Source: Flavobacterium sp. YJ01 (GTDB lineage: Bacteria > Bacteroidota > Bacteroidia > Flavobacteriales > Flavobacteriaceae). Taken from it: a stretch of DNA of 64,000 nt. The notes beneath the pieces were generated by a model. The model was not told where the DNA came from, did no database searches, and saw only the letters and a list, made by a program, of their open reading frames with translations. Position 1 is the stretch's first letter; the number at the start of each line of letters is the position of its first letter. Positions 24,913 to 34,267 of the stretch are shown here, in pieces. The translations under genes and the position numbers were made by a program. The stretch is from contig NZ_CP119757.1 of the NCBI RefSeq assembly GCF_029320955.1, forward strand, positions 4,650,001-4,714,000. The letters are read 5' to 3'.

Positions 24913-25954
24913 TATGAGTAGGTATTTGTAATCTTGTTATGTAGAAATTTAGTTTGGTTTTTTGCTTAAGGCTGAAATTATTTCGATAAATAAGCTTTAA
25001 TCTCTTTTTTGTATTGACTAAGCCAATTCCTCTTTTTGAATTATCATTTTGTGAAATTACAAAATTATTTAAGATTTCAAAGTCAAGCATTTTATTGTCT
25101 AATACTTTGCAGTTAATTCTAATCTTCAAATTTTTATTGTTCACGCCTCCATGTTTAAAGGCGTTTTCTACCAAAGAAATAAAAATAAGCGGTGGTACAA
25201 CTACATCTTCGATATTTGATTCCAGATTTATAGTCACATATACATTTTCAAAACGAAGTTTTTCGATTTCTATATAATTTTGAATATAATCGATTTCTTT
25301 CAGCAAAGGCACAAACTTAGTTCCTTTTACGTCATATAGTACATATTCCATTAAGTTTGAAAGTTTGATAATTACATCTGGAACTTTCTTAGATGATTCT
25401 AATGATAAAGCGTATAAATTATTTAAAGTATTGAAAAAGAAATGTGGCTGGATCTGGTTTTCTAGATATTTTAGTTTAATCTTAAACTGATTTTCTCTTA
25501 AAGATCTGTTTCTTTCGCGTTCACGAAGCCAAGTTAACGTTAAGTAAACAGAAGAAGCCATTGCCAAAACATACAATTCTCCAATACAAACTGCTACAAT
25601 ATGATTAATTTCAAACGGATGATATTCTCGATTTGCTTCAGGCCATATATTTTCTGATATGATATAATAAGTAAGAGCAGTTTTAGCCAAATAAATGGCA
25701 AATAAACTTAAAAGCAGTAAAAATGTATAAGTAATATATTTTTGTTTCAATACATACTTCGGAACTAAAACAAATAAATTAAGATATACTAAAGGTATAA
25801 CGAGTGAAAATTCAATTAGGTTCGATTTAAAAGCATAAGGATAATCATTAAAATAAGCACCCCATCTTAAAAAGTTTAAAGTAAAATAAACTCCCCAAAA
25901 CCAGATGTGATTTCGCAGTTTAATGTCGAATTTAACTTTCTTGATTTCTTTCAA
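24902..25954 (-). CDS. LytS/YehU-type sensor histidine kinase
   Basis: Inner-membrane kinase of 350 residues. About four membrane helices (near 18-36, 48-66, 74-98 and 118-142) have short loops and no large sensor domain. A His_kinase (PF06580) domain carries His171 in NQIQPHFFFNTLNN, followed by an ATPase domain with VENAFKHG and GIGLVNTKKRL. It is cotranscribed with the LytTR regulator and divergent from susC across about 275 bp. The signal could be an inner-membrane or periplasmic cue; a sugar signal is inferred only from position. Confidence 0.93.
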   Translation of the reverse strand: MKEIKKVKFDIKLRNHIWFWGVYFTLNFLRWGAYFNDYPYAFKSNLIEFSLVIPLVYLNLFVLVPKYVLKQKYITYTFLLLLSLFAIYLAKTALTYYIISENIWPEANREYHPFEINHIVAVCIGELYVLAMASSVYLTLTWLRERERNRSLRENQFKIKLKYLENQIQPHFFFNTLNNLYALSLESSKKVPDVIIKLSNLMEYVLYDVKGTKFVPLLKEIDYIQNYIEIEKLRFENVYVTINLESNIEDVVVPPLIFISLVENAFKHGGVNNKNLKIRINCKVLDNKMLDFEILNNFVISQNDNSKRGIGLVNTKKRLKLIYRNNFSLKQKTKLNFYITRLQIPTHNED

Positions 25955-26130
25955 TTGGTTATAAGATGTTTAAGGATTTTAGTTTTTCTTAACAAGTATT
26001 ATTATTGTGCAACTTTAAACAATTAAAGGCAAATTGCCAATTTTTTTGAATAAAATTTCGCTATAAATGGATATTCATGTTTATTTTTTTAAATAGAACG
26101 TTTTCGTAAAGCGTATTATTGAATGATTTA

Positions 26131-26165
26131 TGTCGTTGGTTTAAATTTTATTGTCGTTGGTTTAA
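26131..26165 (+). promoter_or_regulatory. 14-bp direct repeat with 21-bp period upstream of susC (candidate LytTR operator)
   Basis: TGTCGTTGGTTTAA occurs at 26131-26144 and again exactly at 26152-26165. The starts are 21 bp apart, two helical turns, as known for LytTR sites. The core GTCGTTGGT matches 7 of 9 positions of the published LytTR consensus as I recall it. A -7-like TAATTTTA lies at 26194-26201 with no TTG at the right distance, which suits an activated promoter. The regulator gene is adjacent and divergent. Confidence 0.65.
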
Positions 26166-26228
26166 TTTATTTTTTTTAACAATGTCTTAAGAATAATTTT
26201 ACCTCATAACTAACAAAATAAAATAAAC

Positions 26229-29200
26229 ATGAAAAAAAATTTCTTAATCTTTATGATTGTTTTTACAGCGCAAATTATGTTTGCTCAGGTAAAAACTGTC
26301 AAAGGTTTGGTGACAGACCAGAAAGGTTTGCCTTTACCAGGCGTGACGGTTCTCATTAAAGGAACAAACAAGGCAAGTCAAAGTGATTATGATGGATTGT
26401 ACACAATTCAAGCGTCAAAAAATGATGTTTTGTTGTTTTCGTACATTGGATTTAAATCTCAATCGGTAACTGTAACCGATGGTACACAATTTAATGTTAC
26501 TCTTTCGGAAGATGCACAAAATCTTAATGAAGTTGTTGTAACGGCACTTGGTATTAAGAGACAAAAGAAAGAGTTAGGTTATGCAGTTCAGGATGTTAAA
26601 GGAGACCAGTTAAACAAGGTAATTACAACGAATGTTGCAACAGCACTTTCTGGTAAAGTTGCCGGTGTTGACGTATCTATTCCTGCTACAGGTGTTGGAG
26701 GAAGTACTCGTGTTATTATTAGAGGTATTTCTAGTATTGGTGAGAGCAATCAGCCTCTTTATATTGTTGATGGTGTGCCAATTGATAATTCAGGATTAAA
26801 TAATGATCAAGCTGCTACAAGTAAATGGTTTGACGGTAGAGATAGTGGAGACGGAATTTCTAGTATCAACCCAAACAACATTGAAAGTTTAACAGTTCTA
26901 AAAGGAGCTGCTGCTGCTGCATTATATGGTTCTAGAGCGTTAAATGGTGTAATCTTAATTACTACTAAAAAAGGTAGCAAAGGAGCATTAAAGGTTGAGC
27001 TTAATAGTGGTGTAAGCTTTGATCGTGTAAATGCTAAATATAGTGATTATCAAACAGAGTACGGTTCAGGATCTAATGGACTTTTGCCAGATCCAGCAAG
27101 ACCTACAGAAGTTTATAGCTATACAACAAGTGCATGGGGACCTAAATTTTCTGAAACTGTAGGACAGCAATCAATAATATTTGATGGTTCTATGAAACCT
27201 TATGCAAGAGTTAAAAACAATATTCAAGACTTTTTTAGAACTGGAGTTACAATGACAAATGGTATCTCTTTATCTTCAGGAAGCGAAAATGCTTTTGTAC
27301 GTTTTGGATACAATAACTTGACAAATGATGATGTAATTCCTAATACAGGTTTAGAAAGAAATGATGCAAGTTTAAATGCGACATTAAAATCTGAGAAATT
27401 TACTTTAGATGCTAATGTAAACTACATGGTCGAAAATACGAATAACAGACCAGGGTTAGGAGATTCTCCAAATAACGTTGGATATGCTTTAAGTGGTTTG
27501 GCCCCAAATATTGATCAGGCATGGTTGAAAAATTCTCAAAATCCTGAAACTGGTGACATGTATCAATGGAACAATAATGTTTACTCATTGAATCCTTATT
27601 GGATTGTAGACCAAAATCATAATGCAACTAAGAAAAACCGTTTTATGGGTAATGTTACTGGAACATACCAAGTAAAAAAATGGATGGGTTTAACTCTTAG
27701 AACCGGTTTAGATACTTATACTTTTGATTCTAAAGATTTTATGGAAGGTGGGAACACTTGGCCAGGAAGAGACAATGGATATTTAGGTATAGAAGGAATT
27801 AAAGTTTCTGAAATGAACACAGATTTCATTGCTACTTTCAGTGATATCAAATTAGCGCAAGATTTTACTTTCTCTGGAATTTTGGGTGCTGGTAGAAGAG
27901 ATTTTAGAAGAGAACAAAATTCTAGATTCGCAACGAATATTATTGAGCCAGGAACTGAATATATTAGTAATTTCTCTAATCAAACAGAAAATGCTCCAGT
28001 AGAAACAAAAACAAGAACTAACTCTGTTTACGGTTCTGCAAAATTTGATTACAAAGGATATTTATATGCTGAATTTACTGGTAGAAATGACTGGTTTAGT
28101 GTAATTAATAAAGATGCTTTTTATCCAGCAGCTTCGATGGGATTCATATTCTCTGATGCACTTGGACTTCAGAGCGATACGTTCTCTTATGGTAAATTAA
28201 GAGGTTCTTGGGCACAAGTTTCAAATGCTCCAGGCGCTTATAAAAATGCATTAAACTATACAACTTATTCTTCTTACAACGGAGGAAGTGTTGTAAACAT
28301 TAAAAATACTTCTGCACCAAATCCAAATTTAACATACCAATCTAAAACTGGAATTGAGTTTGGTCTTGAAACGGCTTTCTTCAAAAACAGATTAAGAGCA
28401 GATATTACAGTTTATCGTGAAGATACTTCAGATCAAACTATTGATTTACCTTCATCTGCAACATCTGGATATGAATTTATCTCTGTAAATGCTGGTAAGT
28501 TACGTAACGAAGGTATCGAGGTATTTTTATCTGGTACACCAATTAAAACACAAGATTTTGAATGGGGAATTGATTTGAACTTCTCTAGAAATAAAAACTC
28601 AATCTTGTCTTTACACCCAGACATTGATACTTACACTATTTCCGAAGCTCGTTGGGCTGGTGCAGCAATCGTGGCACAAGTTGGAGGGCAATATGGAACT
28701 ATTATGGGTAAAGATTTCTTGAGAACACCATCTGGAGAAAAAATTGTTGGAGCAAACGGTATGCCTTTATTTACAGATAACAAAGTTGCTTTAGGAAAAG
28801 GTCTTCCTGATTGGGCAGCAGGTTTAACAAACCGTTTTTCTTATAAAGGAATTACACTTCAATTCTTAATTGATATGAAATTTGGAATGGATGTATATTC
28901 TATGACAAATGCACTTGCAGCTCAAAAAGGTCTTTTGGATATTACAACAGAAGGAAGAGATGCTTATAATGAAGCAAGAGCACAAGCTGTAGCAAATGAT
29001 CCAAACTTTAGCCAGTCAACATGGATTCCTACTGCTGGTTACGTAGTACAAGGAGTTGTAAACACAGGTACGGCAGAAAATCCAAATTATGTGCAAAATA
29101 CAAGACCAGTAAATCCTCAAGATTATTGGAGCACTGTTTTCAACAACACACCAGCACCATTTGTTTATGATGCTTCTTATGTAAAACTTAGAGAGGTAAG

Positions 29201-29414
29201 TTTAGGATATACAATTCCAGGAAGTGTTTTTGCTGGATCAAAAATTAGCTCAATTTACATCTCGGCATTTGCTAGAAATTTATTGACTTTTAATAAAGAT
29301 TTACCAAACGTTGATCCTGAATCTATGTATACTTCAGGTAATGGACAAGGTTTTGAGTATGGTTCTTTACCATTTAGAAGATCGTATGGTTTTAATCTTA
29401 AAATTGCATTCTAA
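26229..29414 (+). CDS. SusC/RagA family TonB-linked outer-membrane transporter
   Basis: Outer-membrane importer of oligosaccharides, energised by TonB, 1061 residues. Signal peptide (FLIFMIVFTAQIMFAQ), then a CarboxypepD_reg-like domain (VKGLVTDQKGLPLPGVTVLIKG), a plug domain with the SusC signature region (RGISSIGESNQPLYIVDGVPI), and a barrel ending in RRSYGFNLKIAF with terminal Phe. No N-terminal STN domain is present, so it is not an anti-sigma signalling transducer, in line with control by the two-component system. SusD follows 12 bp downstream. Chito-oligosaccharide or GlcNAc-glycan substrate is inferred from the GH18, GH20 and NagB genes next to it. Confidence 0.95.
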   Translation: MKKNFLIFMIVFTAQIMFAQVKTVKGLVTDQKGLPLPGVTVLIKGTNKASQSDYDGLYTIQASKNDVLLFSYIGFKSQSVTVTDGTQFNVTLSEDAQNLNEVVVTALGIKRQKKELGYAVQDVKGDQLNKVITTNVATALSGKVAGVDVSIPATGVGGSTRVIIRGISSIGESNQPLYIVDGVPIDNSGLNNDQAATSKWFDGRDSGDGISSINPNNIESLTVLKGAAAAALYGSRALNGVILITTKKGSKGALKVELNSGVSFDRVNAKYSDYQTEYGSGSNGLLPDPARPTEVYSYTTSAWGPKFSETVGQQSIIFDGSMKPYARVKNNIQDFFRTGVTMTNGISLSSGSENAFVRFGYNNLTNDDVIPNTGLERNDASLNATLKSEKFTLDANVNYMVENTNNRPGLGDSPNNVGYALSGLAPNIDQAWLKNSQNPETGDMYQWNNNVYSLNPYWIVDQNHNATKKNRFMGNVTGTYQVKKWMGLTLRTGLDTYTFDSKDFMEGGNTWPGRDNGYLGIEGIKVSEMNTDFIATFSDIKLAQDFTFSGILGAGRRDFRREQNSRFATNIIEPGTEYISNFSNQTENAPVETKTRTNSVYGSAKFDYKGYLYAEFTGRNDWFSVINKDAFYPAASMGFIFSDALGLQSDTFSYGKLRGSWAQVSNAPGAYKNALNYTTYSSYNGGSVVNIKNTSAPNPNLTYQSKTGIEFGLETAFFKNRLRADITVYREDTSDQTIDLPSSATSGYEFISVNAGKLRNEGIEVFLSGTPIKTQDFEWGIDLNFSRNKNSILSLHPDIDTYTISEARWAGAAIVAQVGGQYGTIMGKDFLRTPSGEKIVGANGMPLFTDNKVALGKGLPDWAAGLTNRFSYKGITLQFLIDMKFGMDVYSMTNALAAQKGLLDITTEGRDAYNEARAQAVANDPNFSQSTWIPTAGYVVQGVVNTGTAENPNYVQNTRPVNPQDYWSTVFNNTPAPFVYDASYVKLREVSLGYTIPGSVFAGSKISSIYISAFARNLLTFNKDLPNVDPESMYTSGNGQGFEYGSLPFRRSYGFNLKIAF

Positions 29415-29426
29415 AAAATAGAAACT

Positions 29427-30944
29427 ATGAAATTTAAAAATATATTATTAGCAGTACTTGTAACTTTTGCTACGGTAAGCTGTACAGACAATTTTGACGA
29501 ACTGGAAAAAGATCCAGTTGCGTTATCTGCAAATCCCGCAGGACAGCTTTCATTTACTCAATTGTGTATGTCTGGTGACGGATACTACCAATGGAGAGCC
29601 AATTTGATCTATTCTGGAGGGTTCGTGCAACACTATGCAGGAGCGTGGAATGTAACAGAATTTGGAAGCAAGTTTAAGAAAAATGATGACTATGCAACAG
29701 CAATATGGAGAAATGGATATGCTAACGAATTAAAAAGTATCGTAGACGTTATTGAAAAAACTAGCGGAAAAGCAGACATGGTAAATATGAATGCCGTGGC
29801 CAAAATCATGAGAGTAATGATTGCACAGCGTATTACCGATTTATATGGTGATTGTCCTTATTCAGAAGCTGGTCAAGGTTTTTCTAAAGGAATTGTAACA
29901 CCAAAATACGATAAGCAGGAAGATATTTACAATCAATTCTTTGCTGAGTTAGAAGAAGCTTTTGTACAATTAAATGCAAGTGGTGGTGCAATAAAAGGAG
30001 ATTTATTTTATAACGGAGATGTTTCAAAATGGAAGAAACTTGCTAATACAATGCGTTTGCGTTTAGCAATGAGAATCTCAGAAGTAAAACCGGCTGAAGC
30101 TGAAAAACAAGCAAAAGCAGCGTTTCAAAATGGAGTTTTCGAAAGTAATCTTGACAACTGTATCATGAAACATTTAGATTATCCTTTTAATGATACTCCT
30201 GGAGCACTTGATTTTAGAGGAAATGGTCTTTCTTATGCACTTATTGGAAACGAAAATGGTGACCACTTTAGTACTTTAATGATTAATTTCTTGAAAAATA
30301 ATGGAGATCCAAGATTAACAATGCTTGCAACTCCAAAAACTGGTGGAGCAGCTGGCGGAGCTCCTCTTCCTGGTGAAGATTTGTACATAGGAAATACTCC
30401 AGGACTTTTTCAATGGGAAATGCAGGGAGGTTCAAATGCAATATCTGGAATTCAGCCTTATTTGAAATTAAGAACTACTCCATTTTTACATGTTAGCTAT
30501 TCAGAGTCACAATTATTATTAGCTGAAGCGGCATACAGAGGATGGGTAACTGGTACAGCGGCAGATTACTACAGAAAAGGTGTTGAAGCAGGTATTAAAC
30601 AATTAGAAATTTATGGTGCAGCACCAGCAACTCCAGCAGCTATTAATACTTACTTGACAGCTAAACCTTTAGTTGCAGGTTCTGAAAAAGAACAAATCGC
30701 AACACAGCTTTGGGTTACTTATTTATTTAACAGTATTGAAGCATATTCAAACTGGAGAAGAACAGGTTTTCCACAATTGTTGCCAATTACAAATCCAGAT
30801 TCTGAAACTAATGGTGTTACGCCAAAACGTTTATACTATCCAAATGATGAAATGCAGAAGAATGGTGTTAACTACACAGAAGCTTTATCTAGAATGGGAG
30901 GAACAAACGACTGGTTGAATAGAGTATGGTGGGATGTAAACTAA
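29427..30944 (+). CDS. SusD/RagB family nutrient-binding outer-membrane lipoprotein
   Basis: Surface glycan-binding lid that sits on the SusC barrel. 505 residues with a lipobox (ATVSCTDNFDELEKDP, Cys about 19). The SusD-like_2 pattern is clear: MRLRLAMRISEV, LRTTPFLHVSYSESQLLLAEAAYRGW and SIEAYSNWRRTGFP. TPR-like helices make up the core. It is translated 12 bp after susC and 44 bp before the GH18 gene. The SusCD pair defines this as a polysaccharide utilisation locus. Confidence 0.95.
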   Translation: MKFKNILLAVLVTFATVSCTDNFDELEKDPVALSANPAGQLSFTQLCMSGDGYYQWRANLIYSGGFVQHYAGAWNVTEFGSKFKKNDDYATAIWRNGYANELKSIVDVIEKTSGKADMVNMNAVAKIMRVMIAQRITDLYGDCPYSEAGQGFSKGIVTPKYDKQEDIYNQFFAELEEAFVQLNASGGAIKGDLFYNGDVSKWKKLANTMRLRLAMRISEVKPAEAEKQAKAAFQNGVFESNLDNCIMKHLDYPFNDTPGALDFRGNGLSYALIGNENGDHFSTLMINFLKNNGDPRLTMLATPKTGGAAGGAPLPGEDLYIGNTPGLFQWEMQGGSNAISGIQPYLKLRTTPFLHVSYSESQLLLAEAAYRGWVTGTAADYYRKGVEAGIKQLEIYGAAPATPAAINTYLTAKPLVAGSEKEQIATQLWVTYLFNSIEAYSNWRRTGFPQLLPITNPDSETNGVTPKRLYYPNDEMQKNGVNYTEALSRMGGTNDWLNRVWWDVN

Positions 30945-30988
30945 AAAACTAGAGTTATGCCTAATACGGTATTATTAAAATCAAAATT

Positions 30989-32014
30989 ATGAGAAAAAAT
31001 AAAGCCTTGTTAGGCATCCTCTTTTTTATAAGTTCACTTATTTCTGTTTACAGCTGTACATCTCAAAAAGATTCAGAAAACGATGATGTTAAGAAAAAAA
31101 CAGCTCGAGTTGTAGGTTATTTATCCACGGATAATTTTAATAAAATGACTTCGATTGAGTTTTGTAAACTAACGCATTTGAATGTTGCGTTTGCAAACCC
31201 TGATAAAAATGGGAATATTGTTTTTTCAGGAGATATTGACGCACTAGTTACTTATGCAAAATCAGTTAATCCCAAAATCGTAATAAGCATTTCTTTAGCA
31301 GGTGGTGTCATTTCAGAAGAGCAGGCAGCAAATTGGTCATGGTTGATTGATAAGCCTGAAAATAGACCAGTTTTCATTCAAAATATTATGAATTTCGTAG
31401 AACTTCATAAGCTGGATGGCGTTGATGTAGATTTAGAATGGGATGCTGTAACAGTTGGTTACAGTGGCTTTGTTCTGGAATTAAAAAAGAGCATAGCTGA
31501 ACGTAAAAAGCTTTTAACTGCTGCACTTCCAAACAATTCTCGTTTTCAAAATATAAATGCTGCTGCTTTAGAAGCTTTCGATTTTATCAATATCATGGCT
31601 TATGATTCTACTGGTCCTTGGGCACCAAACAAACCAGGTCAGCATAGTTCTTTTGCTTTTGCTAAGGAAGGAATTGATTTTTGGAATAAACTTCAAAATG
31701 TTCCTAGCGAAAAATTGACTCTGGGTGTTCCTTTTTACGGTTATAACTTTACAAATCCAGAAGTGACAAGCGCTAAATATAGTGAAATTGTCGCAGCAGG
31801 AAAGCAATTTGCTGAACAGGATGAATTAGGTAAAATCTATTATAACGGAAGACCAACCATTGCGCAAAAAGTAGAATATGCTGCTCAAAATACTGGAGGA
31901 ATTATGATTTGGGAATTAGCTCAAGATTCATTTGACGAATACTCTTTATTAGATGTTATTCATAAAAAGTTTACTTCTCTAAAAGTTAAAACTACAAATC
32001 TATGCGGGAACTAA
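30989..32014 (+). CDS. GH18 family glycosidase, surface or periplasmic lipoprotein (chitinase/endo-GlcNAcase)
   Basis: Single-domain GH18 enzyme of 341 residues. Lipobox with Cys23 (SVYSCTSQK). The catalytic motif DxxDxDxE is complete: Asp143, Asp146, Asp148 and acid Glu150 (LDGVDVDLEW). NIMAYDSTGPW and GVPFYGYNF are also family motifs, so it should be active. No chitin-binding domain is present. GH18 covers chitinases and endo-beta-N-acetylglucosaminidases; the small barrel without accessory domains fits oligosaccharide cleavage at the cell surface, in front of the SusCD pair. Confidence 0.92.
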   Translation: MRKNKALLGILFFISSLISVYSCTSQKDSENDDVKKKTARVVGYLSTDNFNKMTSIEFCKLTHLNVAFANPDKNGNIVFSGDIDALVTYAKSVNPKIVISISLAGGVISEEQAANWSWLIDKPENRPVFIQNIMNFVELHKLDGVDVDLEWDAVTVGYSGFVLELKKSIAERKKLLTAALPNNSRFQNINAAALEAFDFINIMAYDSTGPWAPNKPGQHSSFAFAKEGIDFWNKLQNVPSEKLTLGVPFYGYNFTNPEVTSAKYSEIVAAGKQFAEQDELGKIYYNGRPTIAQKVEYAAQNTGGIMIWELAQDSFDEYSLLDVIHKKFTSLKVKTTNLCGN

Positions 32015-32101
32015 AACAGTTTTTACAATACATGCCGTAAAACGTTTTTTTATACCCATCGAAATAATAAAAGTCACAAGATTTTAAGTTTGGTTAGTAG
32101 T

Positions 32102-32135
32102 AATGGTATAAAGTGCGAAAGCTTTTTATACCATT
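32102..32135. promoter_or_regulatory. 11-bp palindrome upstream of nagB (GGTATAAA core)
   Basis: AATGGTATAAA (32102-32112) and TTTATACCATT (32125-32135) are exact complements across a 12-bp spacer. The same GGTATAAA...TTTATACC core lies upstream of the sugar transporter (24118-24143, spacer 10 bp between cores). It has no T-run, so an operator is at least as likely as a terminator. Confidence 0.45.
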
Positions 32136-32176
32136 CTTAAAACCAAAATGGTAATTACTACAAAAAAAGAAAAGAA

Positions 32177-34114
32177 ATGAAAAGTGCTTTAGAAATAAAA
32201 CCTGATATCAGTTACAAAAGCGCGGGAAAATTTGAAGAAACTAGATTTGAGAAAATTCATAACGAAATCTTCAAAAGTTCCATAGAAGCTTCTGTAATTG
32301 TAGCTCAGGAAATTGCGCAGCTAATTAGGTCAAAACAGGAGAAAAATAAATCTTGTGTTTTGGGTTTAGCAACAGGTTCTTCTCCAATAAAAGTGTACGA
32401 AGAGTTAGTGAGAATGCACAAAGAAGAAGGACTGAGTTTTAGCAACGTTGTTACTTTTAATTTGGATGAATATTATCCAATGACTAAAGAGAACAATCAG
32501 AGCTATCATTATTTCATGCATGAACATCTTTTTAATCACATTGATATCAAACCTGAAAATATTAATATTCCAGATGGTACTGTAGCGATTGACGAAATCA
32601 ATCAATATTGTATTGATTACGAAATGAATATTAAAAATGCGGGTGGTCTTGATTTTCAATTACTTGGAATTGGACGTACAGGACACGTTGGTTTTAACGA
32701 ACCTGGTTCTCACATTAATTCAGGTACTAGAATTATTACGTTAGATCATATCACAAGAGTCGATGCATCATCTGCTTTTAATGGTATCGATAATGTGCCG
32801 AAACGCGCTATTACAATGGGAGTTTCAACCATTATGAGATCAAAACGTATTGTTCTGATGGCTTGGGGACAAAACAAAGCAGATATCATTAAAAGAACTA
32901 TTCAAGGTGATATCAGTTCTGAAGTTCCCGCTACATTTTTGCAAAATCATCCAAATGCAACTTTCGTTTTAGATCAGTCAGCAGCTACCGAATTAACTCG
33001 TTTTAAAACACCTTGGTTAGTTGGCGAATGTTTGTGGACTCCTGAATTGAAAAGCAAAGCTATTGTTTGGTTATGTCAGAAAACAAAACAATCTATTCTG
33101 AAACTAACAGATCGAGATTACAATAATAATGGAATGTCTGATCTTTTGGCACAAGAAGGATCTGCTTATGATATGAACATCAATATGTTTAATATTTTGC
33201 AGCACACCATTACCGGATGGCCAGGAGGAAAACCAAACACAGATGATTCGCATCGTCCAGAAAGAGCAAATCCTGCAAAAAAGAGAGTGATTCTTTTTAG
33301 CCCACATCCAGATGATGACGTAATTTCTATGGGAGGTACTTTTTCTAAATTAATCAAACAAGGTCATGATGTTCATGTTGTATATCAAACTTCAGGAAAT
33401 ATTGCCGTTTCTGATGATGAAGCACTAAAATTTGCAGAAGTAGCAAGTGATTTTCTTGGAAAAAATGATTCTGGTATCAATTTTAAAGAAGTAATAAAAT
33501 TTCTAAACAATAAATCTGAAAATCAAATTGATTCTTTGGAAGTTAGAAAATTAAAAGGACTTATTAGAAGAAGAGAATCTTACGGAGCAACTAGATATAT
33601 TGGTTTAAAAGATGCTAACACGCACTTTTTAGATCTTCCTTTTTATGAAACAGGACAGGTTAAAAAGAATCCTTTAGGACCAGAAGATATTGCTATTGTA
33701 AAAAATATTATTGCTCAGATAAAACCACATCAAGTTTTTGCGGCTGGAGATCTTGCAGATCCGCACGGAACACATGAAGTTTGCCTGAATGCCATATTCG
33801 CAGCTTTAAAAGAACTTAAACCAGAAGCTTACATGAAAGATTGTTGGTTATGGCTGTACAGAGGTGCTTGGCACGAATGGGATATTCATGAAATTGACAT
33901 GGCAGTTCCGCTAAGTCCTTCAGAGGTTTTATTGAAACGTCATGCTATTTTGCATCATCAATCTCAAAAAGATCGAGTAATGTTTCAAGGAAATGATTCT
34001 CGAGAATTTTGGGTTAGGGCAGAAGACAGAAACAAAAATACAGCCATTTTGTATGATGAATTAGGTTTGGCTGAATATGAAGCAATTGAAGCCTTTAAAC
34101 GTTTTGATTATTAA
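32177..34114 (+). CDS. nagB: Glucosamine-6-phosphate deaminase fused to a PIG-L/LmbE deacetylase domain
   Basis: Cytoplasmic enzyme of 645 residues, about 2.5 times the size of E. coli NagB. The N-terminal NagB domain (about 25-300) has GLATGSSP (63-70), NLDEYY with catalytic Asp97, and GHVGFNEP (169-176) with His170. The C-terminal half (about 370-645) is PIG-L/LmbE-like: the zinc motif HPDDD at 377-381, a further HGTH near 530-533 and RREEAxx-like RRRESYGATRY. PIG-L enzymes remove acetyl groups from GlcNAc-type sugars, so the fusion may combine GlcNAc-6-P deacetylation with deamination. The two-domain form is known in Bacteroidota; the role of its second half is not something I can state as established. 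A separate nagA is absent here. Confidence 0.9.
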   Translation: MKSALEIKPDISYKSAGKFEETRFEKIHNEIFKSSIEASVIVAQEIAQLIRSKQEKNKSCVLGLATGSSPIKVYEELVRMHKEEGLSFSNVVTFNLDEYYPMTKENNQSYHYFMHEHLFNHIDIKPENINIPDGTVAIDEINQYCIDYEMNIKNAGGLDFQLLGIGRTGHVGFNEPGSHINSGTRIITLDHITRVDASSAFNGIDNVPKRAITMGVSTIMRSKRIVLMAWGQNKADIIKRTIQGDISSEVPATFLQNHPNATFVLDQSAATELTRFKTPWLVGECLWTPELKSKAIVWLCQKTKQSILKLTDRDYNNNGMSDLLAQEGSAYDMNINMFNILQHTITGWPGGKPNTDDSHRPERANPAKKRVILFSPHPDDDVISMGGTFSKLIKQGHDVHVVYQTSGNIAVSDDEALKFAEVASDFLGKNDSGINFKEVIKFLNNKSENQIDSLEVRKLKGLIRRRESYGATRYIGLKDANTHFLDLPFYETGQVKKNPLGPEDIAIVKNIIAQIKPHQVFAAGDLADPHGTHEVCLNAIFAALKELKPEAYMKDCWLWLYRGAWHEWDIHEIDMAVPLSPSEVLLKRHAILHHQSQKDRVMFQGNDSREFWVRAEDRNKNTAILYDELGLAEYEAIEAFKRFDY

Positions 34115-34146
34115 AGTTTTAAGATTCGATTTTGAGCGAATCAATT

Positions 34147-34216
34147 GACAAAATTCAGATGGTTACTGGTTAAAGTGAGGTAATGCAGAAGGCATTCTGA
34201 ATTTTGTCTTTTTTTT
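34147..34216 (+). terminator. Terminator after nagB with large loop
   Basis: GACAAAATTCAGA (34147-34159) and TCTGAATTTTGTC (34196-34208) are exact 13-bp complements followed by eight T. The 36-nt loop includes a small ATGC/GCAT hairpin. Confidence 0.75.
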
Positions 34217-34267
34217 ATTTAAATTTAGGATACTTATTAAAAACTATCCAACCAAAAAAAAAGAAAA

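Noticed and set aside
26229..29414. SusC as a sigma/anti-sigma signalling transducer
   Set aside because: No N-terminal STN domain is present and no anti-sigma or ECF sigma gene is adjacent.
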